DNA from: Alkalicoccus chagannorensis DSM 18086
Lineage (GTDB): Bacteria; Bacillota; Bacilli; Bacillales; Salisediminibacteriaceae
NCBI RefSeq assembly: GCF_000429725.1
Contig: NZ_AUCK01000006.1
Coordinates: forward strand, 106,723-170,722
Direction of reading: 5' to 3'
DNA: 64,000 bases
Shown in pieces: positions 16,800 through 27,062 of the stretch. The translations under genes were made by a program, and so were the position numbers. Position 1 is the first letter of the stretch. The number at the start of each line of letters is the position of its first letter. Under the pieces are notes generated by a model. That model was not told the origin of the DNA and did no database searches. It was given only the letters and a program-made list of their open reading frames with translations.

Positions 16800-16940
16800 A
16801 TCAGCTTTCTAGGGTTCCGCCGCTGCACGCGTCGACGTTTCAGCGGGGCAGGTCCGAGAGAAAGCGTACAGATGCTCATCTGTATACACGGAGGGACAAA
16901 AGCCCGGGAGGTCACATTGCTGATCTCCCGGGCTTTTTTA
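16800..16940 (+). promoter_or_regulatory. Guanidine-I (ykkC) riboswitch with terminator
   Basis: The leader carries the conserved ykkC segments in order: CTAGGGTTCCG (16809-16819), GGTCCGAGAG (16851-16860) and ACACGGAGGGACAAAAGCCCGGGAG (16886-16910). The last segment doubles as the 5' arm of a terminator: AAAGCCCGGGAG pairs with CTCCCGGGCTTT (to about 16937), followed by T-rich DNA. Guanidine binding should hold the 3' aptamer strand and prevent the terminator, so the ligand turns expression on. The first gene starts 25 bases later behind AAAGGAGAGG. Confidence 0.93.
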
Positions 16941-16964
16941 TTTTTTAAAAGGAGAGGATAACCG

Positions 16965-17684
16965 ATGTATCAACATACGTTGAGTCCTGGAGCAAAATGG
17001 TCAGAGAAAATCGCCGCAGGCAAGCAGGTCACGCTGCGGGCGGAGGGAGACGGCGCGAACGTCAGCGCCCTGCTGTACGCAGCGGATCATCCTTACGCCG
17101 AACGGTACAACATGCCGGACACACTGAAGGCCCAGCACACGTCGCACTTGACGGAAGGACACCAGCTGATGAGTGACAACGGGCGCACGATGGCCCTTAT
17201 CACGAAAGACACGGTCGGCTGGCACGATCCGATCGGAGGCTACTCTACGCGGGCTGCGACCGAGAAGCGGTACGGCACGACGTCTTATCAGGAGCATTTG
17301 AATGACTGGCTCCGCTGCGGCGAAGAGAACCTGCAGATGGAACTGTTCCGTCACGGCCTGACCGCGAGGGACCTCGTACCGAACATCAACTTCTTTTCCA
17401 AAGTACAGGTCCAGGAAGACGGGACGATGCAGTTCATCCCGGACAACAGCAGCGCCGGGGACGAGATCACGTTCGTGACAGACATGGACGTCATCCTCGT
17501 GCTCTCGAACACCCCGCATCCGTTCGATCCAGCGGACACGTACCCGTCCCAGCCGGTGACCCTCACTGCCGTGGACGCACCAGAGATCGACCGGCCCGAT
17601 CCGCTCGGCGAAAACAAACGAGCCCGCGAAAATACGGCCGATTACCACGAGCTCAAGCGCACAACCAAGGAGGTTCTATCATGA
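16965..17684 (+). CDS. Carboxyguanidine deiminase subunit (urea carboxylase-associated protein, DUF1989)
   Basis: A 239-residue DUF1989 protein of the pair long annotated as urea carboxylase-associated proteins and since shown in other bacteria to form carboxyguanidine deiminase (CgdAB). Visible family motifs: GRTMALITKDTVGWHDPIGG near the middle, CGEENLQMELFRHGL, and DLVPNINFFSKV, with conserved Cys and His likely involved in metal binding. It should hydrolyse carboxyguanidine to allophanate and ammonia together with the next gene. It is the first gene after the riboswitch and overlaps the next by four bases. I cannot tell which is subunit A and which is B. Confidence 0.88.
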   Translation: MYQHTLSPGAKWSEKIAAGKQVTLRAEGDGANVSALLYAADHPYAERYNMPDTLKAQHTSHLTEGHQLMSDNGRTMALITKDTVGWHDPIGGYSTRAATEKRYGTTSYQEHLNDWLRCGEENLQMELFRHGLTARDLVPNINFFSKVQVQEDGTMQFIPDNSSAGDEITFVTDMDVILVLSNTPHPFDPADTYPSQPVTLTAVDAPEIDRPDPLGENKRARENTADYHELKRTTKEVLS

Positions 17685-18316
17685 ATACAGCGACCATTCG
17701 AACAGAAGAAACCGCCGTTTATCAATATGACCTGCCCGCCGGTGAAGGCTGGATGTACGACCTGAAGCCCGGCCAGTATTTCCGCATTGTGGATGTGGAA
17801 GGAAATCAGGCAGCGGATACGCTTTTCTATCCAACCAATACGCCGGAAGACCGCTACAGCGCCGTGCAGACGATCGCCGCCCAGGAAAATGTCTATTTGA
17901 CGACTGGGAGTGTCCTCAAATCCGAAGCCGGCCGCAGCCTGCTCGAGATTGTCGATGACACGGTCGGACGTCACGATACCCTTGGCGGAGCCTGCTCCGC
18001 GCAGAGCAATACCGTCCGCTACGACCACGACCGGCTCGATATGCACAACTGCCGCGACACGTTCATGTATCAGCTGAGCCAGCGCGGTCATTACACGAAA
18101 CGAGACCTCGCGCCGAACATCAACTTTTTCATGAACGTTCCTGTCAGTCCGGAAGGCGGCCTTGCCTTTGCCGACGGGTTAAGCGGGCCGGGGAAATACG
18201 TGGAAATGCAAGCGAAAGAAGAAGTCACCGTGCTCATCAGCAACTGCCCGCAGCTGAACAACCCATGCAGCGGCTACAATCCAACCGTACTCAGACTGCT
18301 CGTCTGGGACGCCTAA
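17681..18316 (+). CDS. Carboxyguanidine deiminase partner subunit (urea carboxylase-associated protein, DUF1989)
   Basis: A 211-residue paralogue of the preceding protein. Shared layout: AGRSLLEIVDDTVGRHDTLGG, then a Cys-rich MHNCRDTFMYQL segment, then DLAPNINFFMNVPV and NCPQLNNPCSGYNPT near the C-terminus. Its ATG overlaps the stop of the first subunit (ATGA), typical for heteromeric partners. It acts in the cytoplasm between the carboxylase and allophanate hydrolase. Confidence 0.88.
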   Translation: MNTATIRTEETAVYQYDLPAGEGWMYDLKPGQYFRIVDVEGNQAADTLFYPTNTPEDRYSAVQTIAAQENVYLTTGSVLKSEAGRSLLEIVDDTVGRHDTLGGACSAQSNTVRYDHDRLDMHNCRDTFMYQLSQRGHYTKRDLAPNINFFMNVPVSPEGGLAFADGLSGPGKYVEMQAKEEVTVLISNCPQLNNPCSGYNPTVLRLLVWDA

Positions 18317-18344
18317 AAAACCAATCTTCGGGAGGAGCTCGACT

Positions 18345-21300
18345 ATGTTTCAGAAAGTACTCATTGCTAACCGCGGTGCGATAGCGTGCCGGATCGAAAA
18401 GACGCTGAAGAAGATGCAGATTGCCTCTGTTGCTGTTTACGCGAAAGCAGACGAGGACAGTCTGCACGTCAGCGGTGCCGACGAAGCCGTGTTTCTCGGC
18501 GAAGGTACTGCGCAGGAGACGTATCTCGACCAGAAGCAGATCATCCAGGCGGCCAAAGATACCGGTGCAGAAGCCATCCATCCAGGCTACGGCTTTCTCA
18601 GTGAACATGCGGGCTTCGCCGAACGATGCCGGAAAGAAGGCCTCGTTTTCATCGGACCGGATCCGGAGCATATGACCTTGTTCGGGCTGAAGCACTCCGC
18701 CCGTGACCTTGCCCAGAAAGCGGACGTGCCTCTATTAGAAGGAACTGACCTGCTCAACAGCAAAGAGGAAGCCGTCCAGCTCGCACAGGACGTCGGCTAC
18801 CCGCTCATGCTCAAAAGCACCGCCGGCGGTGGCGGCATCGGCATGCGCATCTGCTACAGCGAACAGGAACTGCTCGATGCGTATGACAGCGTGCTGCACC
18901 TGGCCGAGAGCAACTTTTCCGACGGCGGCATGTTTCTCGAAGCCTACATTGAACGTGCGCGTCACATCGAGGTCCAGATATTCGGTACGAGCGACGAGAC
19001 CATTTCATTAATGGAGCGAGACTGCTCCACCCAGCGCCGCAACCAGAAAGTCATCGAAGAAACCCCGGCCCCCGGGCTGTCCGAACAGGTCCGCGCCGAC
19101 ATGCTGGAGAGTGCGGAGACGCTCGCCCGCACCGCCGGCTACCGCTCTGCCGGCACCGTCGAATTTCTGTATGACGATGACCGCCAGCAGTTTTTCTTCC
19201 TGGAGATGAACACCCGGCTCCAGGTCGAACACGGCGTCACCGAAGAAATCTTCGGCATCGACCTGGTCGAGTGGATGGTGGAAGAAGCGGCGGGCGTACT
19301 GCAGAACCTGAAGCAGCGCCGGCCGGAAGCGTCAGGCCACAGCATCCAGGCCCGGATCTATGCCGAAGACTGCTTCCACGATTTCCGCCCGAGCGCGGGT
19401 CTCGTGGACCGGGTCCAATTCTCGGATCGGGCACGAAATGAAACGTGGCTCACGGATGGCGTGGAAGTGACGACGCTCTACGATCCGATGCTGGCCAAGG
19501 TGATCGTAAAAGGGAACACGCGGGCAGACGCCCTGCAGCAGCTGGATCGCGCTCTAGCCGAGACGAAGATCTACGGCATCACGACCAACACCGCCTACAT
19601 TCAGCACGTCCTGCACGATGCGCGCTTCCAGGCAGGCGGCGTGTTCACGAAGCTGCTGGAGAGTATCCGCCACGAAGAACCGGCCATCGAAGTGATCGAC
19701 GGCGGGGTTCAGACGACGATTCAGGACTACCCGGGCCGTACCGGCTACTGGGGCGTCGGCGTACCGCCGTGCGGTGCCATGGATCCGCTTGCTTTCCGGA
19801 TCGGCAATGCGCTCCTCGGCAACAGCGACGAGACCCCGGGGATCGAAATGACCCTGCAGGGAGGTTCGTACCGCTTTCGAACGTCGGTGACCGCCGTGCT
19901 GACCGGCGCTGATATGAACGCGGAGCTCGACGGAGAGGCCGTTGCTGCGTACGTGCCGTTTACCGCGGAAGCGGGGAGCACACTTAAATTGAAGAAAGCC
20001 GGTACCGGCATGCGAACATACCTGCTTGTCGCAGGAGGATTCGATGTGCCGCTCACGCTCGGCAGCGCCGCTACCTTTACGCTCGGTCAGTTCGGCGGTC
20101 ACAGCGGCCGCGCGCTCCGGACCGGCGATGTCATCAGTCTGGCTGCACCGGCTGCCACGCCGGCCCCGGCGCTTCCGGCTGGTGCCCAGCCGCAGACAGA
20201 GACGACGTGGACCATCGGGGTGATCCCCGGACCGCACTGTACCGAAGAATTTCTGCAGCCGGAATATTTGACCCAGCTGCAGGAAACAGAATACGAAGTG
20301 CACTTCAACAGTTCCCGAACCGGCGTCCGTCTGATCGGACCGGCTCCGCTCTGGGCAAGAGAAGACGGCGGAGAAGCAGGCCTGCACCCGTCCAATATTC
20401 ACGATAATGCCTATGCGGTCGGGACGCTGGATTTGACCGGAGACATGCCGATCCTGCTTGGTCCGGACGGGCCGAGTCTCGGCGGCTTCGTCTGCCCGGT
20501 GACGACTGCTTCCGCCGAGTTCTGGAAGCTCGGCCAGCTCGCCCCCGGCGACAACGTCCGCTTCCAGCTCATGACGCTCGAAGAAGCCGAACAGCTCCGG
20601 CTCGACCAGGAAGCCTTCTTAAAGGACGTGCCGAATCAATCCCTGCCGACGCTGCAGGCCACGCCGGAGCCGCTCACACCGGATTATCCGAAGCTCGTCG
20701 AGGAAACAGAAGGACGACGTTTCCCGATGACCATCCGCGCCAGCGGGGACCGCTACCTGCTCGTCGAGTACGGCGGCATGGAGCTCGATTTGAAGCTGCG
20801 TTTCCAGGCGCATGCCCTCATGCAGGCGGTCGAGAACGAAGCTTCTCCCGCAGTCATTGAGCTGACGCCCGGCATCCGCTCCCTGCAGGTCGGCATCGAC
20901 CCGCTGCAGCTGAGCGTCAAACAGGCCGCCGCGTGGCTGAGAGACCTCGATCAGGGGCTCCCACCGCTCGAGGAAATCCAGATCGAATCCAGAATCGTGC
21001 GCCTTCCTTTATCCTGGGACGACCCGCAGACGCAGCTGGCGACGGAACGCTACGCGAAAAACGTCCGGCCTGACGCTCCGTGGTGTCCGGATAACCTGGA
21101 ATTCATCCGCCGGATCAACGGGCTCGACTCCGTAGAGGACGTCAAGACCATCGTCTTCGATGCGAAGTATCTCGTCATGGGTCTCGGCGATGTGTACCTC
21201 GGTGCGCCGGTGGCTGTCCCGTACGACCCACGGCAGCGGCTCGTTACGACGAAGTACAACCCGGCACGAACGTGGACGCCGGAGAACGCAGTCGGTATCG

Positions 21301-21953
21301 GCGGCTCGTACCTCTGCGTTTACGGCATGGAAGGCCCCGGCGGCTATCAGTTTGTCGGCCGTACCGTCCAGATGTGGAACCGGTACCGTCAGACGAACAG
21401 TTTCCGCGACGGGAAGCCATGGCTGCTGCGCTTCTTCGACCAAATTGAATTTTACCCGGTCAGCGCAGACGATCTGCTGCAGCTGCGCGAAGATTTCCCA
21501 CGCGGACGAGTCGATGTCGATATCGAACACACGACGTTCTCGCTGAAGGACTACCTCGCTTTCGTCGAAGAACATGAAGAAGGCATTCAGACGTTCAAAC
21601 AGCACCGCAGCAACGCCTTCCAGGAAGAACGGATGCGCTGGAAGGAACAGGGGATTGCTGAATATGTATCGGAACAGCCCGATACGGAAGAAAAACCGGA
21701 AAATACCATTCCTGATGGCGCCGAAGCTGTCCGAACATCGATGCCGGGAAGCATCTGGAAGGTGGAAGCCGCTGCCGGCGACCTTGTAGAAGAAGGGGAC
21801 GTCGTCGCGATTCAGGAAAGCATGAAAATGGAATTCCCTGTCTATGCGCCGATTTCCGGCCGCCTCGTGCAGGTGGAGGTAGAACCAGGAGACGAAGTCC
21901 AGCCCGGCCAGCTGATCGGCGCTGTCCAGACCGAGGAGGTTCCCGTTAAATGA
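18345..21953 (+). CDS. Biotin-dependent guanidine carboxylase (urea carboxylase family)
   Basis: A 1202-residue single-chain carboxylase. It has a biotin carboxylase/ATP-grasp part (1 to about 450, starting [14 protein letters not shown]), a carboxyltransferase part made of KipA-like (about 455-760, [19 protein letters not shown]) and KipI-like (about 800-1060, with [16 protein letters not shown]) modules, and a C-terminal biotinyl domain with ESMKM; the biotinylated lysine is about K1161. It was named urea carboxylase in older annotation; the guanidine-I riboswitch and the deiminase pair in the same operon argue that guanidine is the substrate, giving carboxyguanidine. Substrate choice is reported to depend on an Asp-to-Asn change in the carboxyltransferase site, which needs an alignment. 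It is coupled by ATGA overlap to the hydrolase. Confidence 0.9.
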   Translation: MFQKVLIANRGAIACRIEKTLKKMQIASVAVYAKADEDSLHVSGADEAVFLGEGTAQETYLDQKQIIQAAKDTGAEAIHPGYGFLSEHAGFAERCRKEGLVFIGPDPEHMTLFGLKHSARDLAQKADVPLLEGTDLLNSKEEAVQLAQDVGYPLMLKSTAGGGGIGMRICYSEQELLDAYDSVLHLAESNFSDGGMFLEAYIERARHIEVQIFGTSDETISLMERDCSTQRRNQKVIEETPAPGLSEQVRADMLESAETLARTAGYRSAGTVEFLYDDDRQQFFFLEMNTRLQVEHGVTEEIFGIDLVEWMVEEAAGVLQNLKQRRPEASGHSIQARIYAEDCFHDFRPSAGLVDRVQFSDRARNETWLTDGVEVTTLYDPMLAKVIVKGNTRADALQQLDRALAETKIYGITTNTAYIQHVLHDARFQAGGVFTKLLESIRHEEPAIEVIDGGVQTTIQDYPGRTGYWGVGVPPCGAMDPLAFRIGNALLGNSDETPGIEMTLQGGSYRFRTSVTAVLTGADMNAELDGEAVAAYVPFTAEAGSTLKLKKAGTGMRTYLLVAGGFDVPLTLGSAATFTLGQFGGHSGRALRTGDVISLAAPAATPAPALPAGAQPQTETTWTIGVIPGPHCTEEFLQPEYLTQLQETEYEVHFNSSRTGVRLIGPAPLWAREDGGEAGLHPSNIHDNAYAVGTLDLTGDMPILLGPDGPSLGGFVCPVTTASAEFWKLGQLAPGDNVRFQLMTLEEAEQLRLDQEAFLKDVPNQSLPTLQATPEPLTPDYPKLVEETEGRRFPMTIRASGDRYLLVEYGGMELDLKLRFQAHALMQAVENEASPAVIELTPGIRSLQVGIDPLQLSVKQAAAWLRDLDQGLPPLEEIQIESRIVRLPLSWDDPQTQLATERYAKNVRPDAPWCPDNLEFIRRINGLDSVEDVKTIVFDAKYLVMGLGDVYLGAPVAVPYDPRQRLVTTKYNPARTWTPENAVGIGGSYLCVYGMEGPGGYQFVGRTVQMWNRYRQTNSFRDGKPWLLRFFDQIEFYPVSADDLLQLREDFPRGRVDVDIEHTTFSLKDYLAFVEEHEEGIQTFKQHRSNAFQEERMRWKEQGIAEYVSEQPDTEEKPENTIPDGAEAVRTSMPGSIWKVEAAAGDLVEEGDVVAIQESMKMEFPVYAPISGRLVQVEVEPGDEVQPGQLIGAVQTEEVPVK

Positions 21954-23671
21954 AGGAATACACCATCGACACGTTGCGACGTGCGTACGCCCAGCAGAAA
22001 ATGACACCGGAATCCGTCCTTGGAGAGCTCGCGGCCGAAGCCGCCCTCGACAAAGAGCAGGTATGGATCCATCCACCGACGCTCGCAGCGATGCAGCCGT
22101 ACCTCGACCGGCTGCACACGTGCGATCCGGAAGAGACACCCCTGTGGGGGATCCCCTTCGCGGTGAAAGACAACATCGACGTCGCCGGCATGCCGACGAC
22201 CGCCGGCGCCCCAGCGTATTCCTATACCCCCGAGGAGCATGCGCCCGTCGTCGCCCGCCTCGTCGAAGCTGGAGCGATCCCGGTCGGCAAAACGAACCTC
22301 GATCAGTTTGCCACCGGACTCGTCGGCACGCGAAGCCCGTACGGCGAGACGCATAACGCTCATCGGCCGGAGCTGATCAGCGGCGGCTCCAGCTCCGGTT
22401 CTGCTGTCGCCGTGGCGCTCGGGTACGTCCCGTTCGCCCTCGGCACCGATACCGCGGGCTCCGGCCGGGTGCCCGCCGCCCTCAACGGCCTCTACGGGTG
22501 GAAATCGTCCCTCGGCGCCTGGTCCACCCGCGGCGTTGTTCCCGCCTGCGAGAGCCTCGACTGCGTGACCGTCTTCACCCACACGATCGAAGACGTCCAC
22601 CAGCTCGACAGCCTCGCCCGGCAGCACGATCCCGCCCACGCCTGGAGCCGCCCGCTTGATCCACCGGTTCCAGCGGCACCGTCTTGTATTTATATTCCGG
22701 AGGAAACACCAGCGTTTTTCGGGCCGTATGCGGCTGCCTACCAGCAGGCGTGGGATCGCGCGGTGCAGGCGTTGTCGTCCTTCGGGATCGACGTACAGAT
22801 GCTGGACACCTCGGAGATGCAGGCCGTAGCCGAAGAGCTGTACAGCGGTCCGTTCGTCGCGGAACGCTGGGCCGCGCTCGGGGAGTTCACCGAAGCGAAT
22901 CCCGGCGCTGTGCATGAGGTGACAGAGCAGGTCCTCCGGACAGGAGAAGGCAGCCGGCACAGCGCCGCCGCGCTTTTTCAAGCGCAGCACCGCGTCGCGC
23001 GGCAGAAGAAAAAAACGAAAAACGAGCTGCAGGGAGCGGTGCTCATGATGCCGACGACCGGCGGCACATGGAGCCGCGAAGACGTGCGCGAGGATCCCGT
23101 CGGAACGAATTCCAAGATGGGTGCCTACACCAATCACTGCAACCTGCTCGATTTGAGCGCCCTGGCCCTGCCCGCTGGAGATGCGGACAAAGACCTGCCG
23201 TTCGGCGTGACGTTCTTTGCGACCGCAGAGGAAGAGGGGCTGCTCTTCGATATCGGACGCCGGTGGGAGCAGGCGGAGCTCGAGAAGATGGACCTGATCG
23301 TCTGCGGGCTGCACATGCGCGGCTATCCGCTGGCACCGCAGCTCGAGGAACTCGGCGGCACGTTTCAGGAAGAAGTGCAGACCGCTCCGGCCTATCACCT
23401 GTACAAGCTGCCGACCGAACCGGCGAAGCCCGGTCTCGTTCGCAGCACGACCGGAGGCGGGAGCATCCACGCAGAGCGGTGGCAGCTGCCGAAAAGCCGC
23501 TTCGGGGAACTCATGGCCCAGATCCCGGCCCCGCTCGGCATCGGCACCATCGAACTTGCCGACGGGACGACGGCTCCCGGCTTTCTCTGCGAAGCAAGCG
23601 CCGCCGAAGCCGGAGAAGACGTCACGGCTCTCGGTTCCTGGCACGACGTCCTGAAACAGCAAACAGAATAG
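21950..23671 (+). CDS. atzF: Allophanate hydrolase
   Basis: A 573-residue amidase-signature enzyme with the Ser-cisSer-Lys triad visible: K73 in FAVKDNID, S148 in GGSSSGSA and S171 in DTAGSGR. The C-terminal third (after about residue 440) is the allophanate-hydrolase C domain with ...[10 protein letters not shown].... It converts allophanate to two ammonia and two CO2, the last step of guanidine degradation. Its ATG overlaps the carboxylase stop. A very strong terminator follows, so it is the last gene of the operon. Confidence 0.92.
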   Translation: MKEYTIDTLRRAYAQQKMTPESVLGELAAEAALDKEQVWIHPPTLAAMQPYLDRLHTCDPEETPLWGIPFAVKDNIDVAGMPTTAGAPAYSYTPEEHAPVVARLVEAGAIPVGKTNLDQFATGLVGTRSPYGETHNAHRPELISGGSSSGSAVAVALGYVPFALGTDTAGSGRVPAALNGLYGWKSSLGAWSTRGVVPACESLDCVTVFTHTIEDVHQLDSLARQHDPAHAWSRPLDPPVPAAPSCIYIPEETPAFFGPYAAAYQQAWDRAVQALSSFGIDVQMLDTSEMQAVAEELYSGPFVAERWAALGEFTEANPGAVHEVTEQVLRTGEGSRHSAAALFQAQHRVARQKKKTKNELQGAVLMMPTTGGTWSREDVREDPVGTNSKMGAYTNHCNLLDLSALALPAGDADKDLPFGVTFFATAEEEGLLFDIGRRWEQAELEKMDLIVCGLHMRGYPLAPQLEELGGTFQEEVQTAPAYHLYKLPTEPAKPGLVRSTTGGGSIHAERWQLPKSRFGELMAQIPAPLGIGTIELADGTTAPGFLCEASAAEAGEDVTALGSWHDVLKQQTE

Positions 23672-23672
23672 A

Positions 23673-23720
23673 AGACAAACGAACAAGCTGCGGTTTCTGC
23701 CGCAGCTTGTTCGTTTGTCT
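23673..23720 (+). terminator. Guanidine operon terminator
   Basis: A 21-bp perfect stem: 23673-23693 pairs with 23700-23720 around a six-base loop. It starts one base after the hydrolase stop. Confidence 0.85.
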
Positions 23721-23748
23721 AGGAGGGAGGGGGGCACCGCTGTTTGAG

Positions 23749-23855
23749 GAAATGGCTGAATATAGGGGCGGCTTGGTCACAATGGCAGTGAAATGTCCGA
23801 ATATCGCGGGAGCTTGGTCACAATTCCGGTGAATTGTCCGGACTTGCGGGAAGCC
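23749..23855. repeat. GGTCACAAT repeat, copy C
   Basis: The same arrangement as 14410-14514 and 14639-14743 (CTGAATAT...GGTCACAAT...GTGAAATGTCCGAATAT...GGTCACAATTCC...TGTCCGGACTTGCGG) with several point differences. It lies between the guanidine operon and the copA terminator. Confidence 0.7.
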
Positions 23856-23892
23856 ATCGGATCGGCGAGCGGCCGGTCCGCCGCCAACATGA

Positions 23893-23930
23893 AACACGCG
23901 CATGCCGACGATACCGGCATGCGCGTGTTT
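23893..23930 (-). terminator. Bidirectional terminator after copA
   Basis: AACACGCGCATGCCG pairs with CGGCATGCGCGTGTT around a short loop, with GTTTTC on both strands. It follows the copA stop. Confidence 0.8.
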
Positions 23931-23937
23931 TCTATTA

Positions 23938-26172
23938 TTATGCTTCGGCAGACTTGAACTTCCGCAGCCGCAGGGTGTTGAGAACGACGGAGACGGAGCT
24001 CAGCGCCATCGCGAGTCCGGCGAGCATCGGATTGAGCAGGATGCCGAAGAAAGGGAAGAGGGCACCTGCAGCAACAGGGATCAGCACGACGTTGTAGCCG
24101 AAAGCCCAGCCGAGGTTCTGGTGGATCATGCGGATGGTCGTCTTCGACAGCCGCAGCGTCGTCGCCACCTTGGCGATATCCCCTTTGATCAGCGTGATGT
24201 TCGCCGTTTCCATGGCCACATCGGTACCTGTGCCGATGGCGATACCAACGTCGGCCTGCGCGAGCGCCGGAGCGTCATTGATGCCGTCTCCGACCATCGC
24301 GACATTGCGTCCTTCCTCCTGCAGACGACGGATCTCATCTGCTTTGTGCTCCGGCAGCACTTCCGCAATGAAGTCATCGATGCCGGCTTCTTTTGCAATC
24401 GCCGCTGCGGTCTGCTTATGGTCACCGGTAAGCATGAGCACGCGGACACCCATGTCCTGCAGCTGCTCCACAGACTGCTTCACATCTTTCTTCAGCGTAT
24501 CCGCCACGGCCACCAGGCCTGCCGCTTCACCGTCGACGCCGACAAACATCGGCGTCCGTCCAGCTTCCGCCAGTGAGGAGGCGTTCGGGAGCAGGTCACT
24601 GACATCAATGCCGTTCGTCTGCATCAGCTTTTCGTTACCGACCAAGACCCGGCGTCCATCCAGCACGGCTTCCAGCCCGTGGCCGGTAATCGACTGGAAC
24701 TGCTCCGCTTCGGAGAGGCTCGCGCCGCGCGCGTTCGCTTCAGCGACAATGGCTTCCCCGAGCGGATGCTCGGAGCTGTTTTCCACCGAGGCCGTCACCT
24801 GCAGCAGCTCTTCTTCCGACATGCCTGCCGCTGGAATCAAGTCAGTCACAACCGGCTTCCCTTCCGTGATGGTGCCGGTTTTATCAAAGACGATCGTATC
24901 GACTTTTTTCACGCGCTCCAGGCTCGTCGCATCCTTGATCAGAATGCCGTTTTCCGCGCCCTTTTCCGTGCCGACCATGATTGCGGTCGGTGTCGCAAGG
25001 CCGAGGGCGCACGGGCAGGCAATGATCAGCACCGCGATGAACGTCGTGAGCGCCATGATCGTCGCCGGCTCCGGTCCGAAGAAGAACCAGACAGAGGCAC
25101 TGGCCGTCGCAATCAGGACGACCGCCGGGACAAAGTAGGCAGCGATGATATCGACGATGCGCTGGATCGGCGCTTTCGACCCCTGCGCTTCGTTCACCAT
25201 GCGGATGATCTGGGAGAGAACGGTATCTTTTCCGACTTTGGACGCCGTCATCGTAAAGCTCCCGGCTTTGTTGATCGTCGCTCCGATCACCGGATCATCG
25301 ACCTGCTTCTCCACGGGGAGCGACTCCCCGGTCAGCATCGATTCATCGACCGAAGAGCTGCCTTTGATGACACTTCCGTCCACCGGAATCCGCTCGCCCG
25401 GCCGGACAACAAGCTCATCGCCGATCTGCACCTCTTCGAGCGGAACTTCCTGCTGCTCGCCGTCACGCACAACGCGCGCCGTTTTCGCCTGCAGGTTCAT
25501 CAGCTTCTTGATCGCCGTCGACGTCTGGCCTTTCGCTTTCGCCTCGAGGTAGCGTCCGACGAGGATCAGCGTCGTGATGACGGTCGTTACATCATAGTAG
25601 AGCTCGTTCGGAAATCCGAGCCCGGTCAAATACCCCGGGAAGAGTGTCAGCGCACCGCTGTACACCCACGCCGACGTCGTTCCCATCGCTACGAGCACGT
25701 TCATGTCCGCCGATCCGTGCTTGAGCACCTTGTAGCTCTGCGTATAGAAGCGGCGGCCCGGTCCGAGCTGCACGTAGGTCGTCAGTGCAAGAAGCACAAA
25801 CGGACTCGCGAGAAACCCAGGTACCCAGGCTCCCCATCCCGGCATCATGTGCGGAATGCTTCCAATCAGAACAATCGTCGTCACAATCGCACTCCAAAAG
25901 ACGCTCTTCTTCAACGACTGTGCCTCGGATTCCTGCTCTTCCGACTGATCTTTGACTTCATCTTCCTGTATTTCCGCGCCGAACCCGAGCTTCTCCACTG
26001 CCTGAATCAGCTGTTCGGTCGACACCGAGCCGTCCGTTCGCACCTGGGCACTGTGCGAAGCCAGGTTCGCCTGCGCCTCTTCCACGCCGTCGACCTTCTT
26101 GATCGATTTTTCGACCCGGTTTACACAGGAGGCACACGACATGCCGCTGACGGATAAATTCACTTTTTCCAC
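23938..26172 (-). CDS. copA: Copper-exporting P1B-type ATPase CopA
   Basis: A 744-residue P-type ATPase. One N-terminal heavy-metal-binding domain with MSCASC (C13, C16), then eight hydrophobic helices. The metal-translocation motif CPC (ACPCALG, about residue 385-390), phosphorylation motif DKTGTITEG (about 425-430), SEHPLG of the nucleotide-binding domain, TGDHKQT and GDGINDAP are all present. It exports Cu(I) from the cytoplasm. The GTG start at 26172 has AAGGAGGG upstream. It follows csoR and copZ in the same orientation and has its own CsoR-like operator. Confidence 0.95.
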   Translation of the reverse strand: MEKVNLSVSGMSCASCVNRVEKSIKKVDGVEEAQANLASHSAQVRTDGSVSTEQLIQAVEKLGFGAEIQEDEVKDQSEEQESEAQSLKKSVFWSAIVTTIVLIGSIPHMMPGWGAWVPGFLASPFVLLALTTYVQLGPGRRFYTQSYKVLKHGSADMNVLVAMGTTSAWVYSGALTLFPGYLTGLGFPNELYYDVTTVITTLILVGRYLEAKAKGQTSTAIKKLMNLQAKTARVVRDGEQQEVPLEEVQIGDELVVRPGERIPVDGSVIKGSSSVDESMLTGESLPVEKQVDDPVIGATINKAGSFTMTASKVGKDTVLSQIIRMVNEAQGSKAPIQRIVDIIAAYFVPAVVLIATASASVWFFFGPEPATIMALTTFIAVLIIACPCALGLATPTAIMVGTEKGAENGILIKDATSLERVKKVDTIVFDKTGTITEGKPVVTDLIPAAGMSEEELLQVTASVENSSEHPLGEAIVAEANARGASLSEAEQFQSITGHGLEAVLDGRRVLVGNEKLMQTNGIDVSDLLPNASSLAEAGRTPMFVGVDGEAAGLVAVADTLKKDVKQSVEQLQDMGVRVLMLTGDHKQTAAAIAKEAGIDDFIAEVLPEHKADEIRRLQEEGRNVAMVGDGINDAPALAQADVGIAIGTGTDVAMETANITLIKGDIAKVATTLRLSKTTIRMIHQNLGWAFGYNVVLIPVAAGALFPFFGILLNPMLAGLAMALSSVSVVLNTLRLRKFKSAEA

Positions 26173-26198
26173 AAGAAACCCTCCTTATCCGGATATAT

Positions 26199-26218
26199 AC
26201 TATACCCCGGTAATGTAT
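26199..26218 (-). promoter_or_regulatory. CsoR-type operator upstream of copA
   Basis: TATACCCCGGTAATGTAT resembles the GC-rich-centre, TATACCCC-type operator bound by copper-sensing CsoR proteins. It lies 27 bases before the copA start in the copZ-copA gap, so copA may have a separate copper-inducible promoter. Confidence 0.55.
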
Positions 26219-26285
26219 TCTATGTGTGAAAAATCAGGCCGGTACCGTCTCCGCTCGTGCGGCACGTCCGGCCTGTCTTCCGTCA

Positions 26286-26492
26286 TCAGGATACGACGTC
26301 GAATCCCTGGTCGTCAATCGCTTCCTTGATGGCTTCTTCGGAGACTTGGGCTGTATCATACGAGACGTTGACCTGTCCCTGATCCAGATTCACCTTGACG
26401 CTTTCCACACCGCTCAGGCTGCCGACGCTTCCTTCTACCGCAGAAACACAGTGCCCGCACGTCATTCCTTCTACTTTGAGTGTTTTATCCAT
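26286..26492 (-). CDS. copZ: Copper chaperone CopZ
   Basis: A 68-residue heavy-metal-associated domain with the MTCGHC Cu(I)-binding motif near the N-terminus and a VKVNLDQGQVNVSYD strand pair. It carries Cu(I) to CopA. I chose the ATG at 26492 (MDKTLKVEG) because AAAGGAG lies nine bases upstream of it; the ATG at 26501 would abut the SD. Confidence 0.93.
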   Translation of the reverse strand: MDKTLKVEGMTCGHCVSAVEGSVGSLSGVESVKVNLDQGQVNVSYDTAQVSEEAIKEAIDDQGFDVVS

Positions 26493-26563
26493 ACCGCTCA
26501 TCTCCTTTAAGGTAGTTTGTTTCAGGATAGGATACGAAGATGCTGTGAAGCAACCCTTCTGCT

Positions 26564-26848
26564 TTATTTGATCATCTTCTGCATGACGGCCATCAGCTCA
26601 TCAATCGCCTCTTCGCCCTTGTTCTCCTTGATCGCGTTCGCTACGCAGTGGTGCGAATGATCCTCTAAGAGAGCGAGAGAGACTTTGTTCATCGCAGACT
26701 GTACCGCCGCAATCTGATTCAAAATGTCCACACAGTAGCGGTCTTCCTCCACCATGTTATGAATACCGCGCACCTGGCCTTCAATCCGCTTCAGCCGGTT
26801 CTGCAGCTGCTGCTTGTTCGGCTGGACCGTGCTCTTCGTTGATTCCAT
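26564..26848 (-). CDS. csoR: Copper-sensing repressor CsoR
   Basis: A 94-residue all-helical CsoR/RcnR family protein with the conserved Cys-His-Cys Cu(I) ligands: Cys in DRYCVDIL, then HSHHC in the second helix, plus the RLKRIEGQVRGI first helix. Cu(I) binding releases it from DNA. It leads a csoR-copZ-copA cluster. The SD GGGAGGC precedes the ATG, and a CsoR-like operator lies just upstream, so it is autoregulated. Confidence 0.93.
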   Translation of the reverse strand: MESTKSTVQPNKQQLQNRLKRIEGQVRGIHNMVEEDRYCVDILNQIAAVQSAMNKVSLALLEDHSHHCVANAIKENKGEEAIDELMAVMQKMIK

Positions 26849-26869
26849 CCTGGAGCCTCCCTTCGATAC

Positions 26870-26890
26870 TTATACTGTGTAGGGGTATTG
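26870..26890 (-). promoter_or_regulatory. CsoR-type operator upstream of csoR
   Basis: On the minus strand CAATACCCCTACACAGTATA: an ATACCCC half and an AGTAT half flank a short centre, similar to known CsoR boxes. It sits 22 bases before the csoR start. Confidence 0.6.
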
Positions 26891-27016
26891 TAACACGAAG
26901 CGGATTGCATGTCGAGGGCTCGTTTGCTGCCGTGGGAGAGAAATCATAGTGAAGCGCGTTACGACCAGCTCTGCTGAGTCTTTCAATGAATGTACTGGTG
27001 CCAAATATGTAAAAAA

Positions 27017-27026
27017 ATGCTATAAT
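27017..27026 (+). promoter_or_regulatory. Extended -10 promoter of the CXXC protein gene
   Basis: TGCTATAAT is a perfect -10 with a TGn extension. There is no good -35 at the usual distance. It is located 37 bases before the start at 27063. Confidence 0.5.
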
Positions 27027-27062
27027 CAATATAACATACCAACTCTGAAGGGGGAACCGAGG

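Noticed and set aside
21842..23737. 631-codon open frame antisense to allophanate hydrolase
   Set aside because: Shadow frame; the amidase triad and operon overlap show that the plus strand is coding.
24679..26157. 492-codon open frame antisense to copA
   Set aside because: Arg/His-rich shadow of a certain P-type ATPase gene; no SD and no domain.
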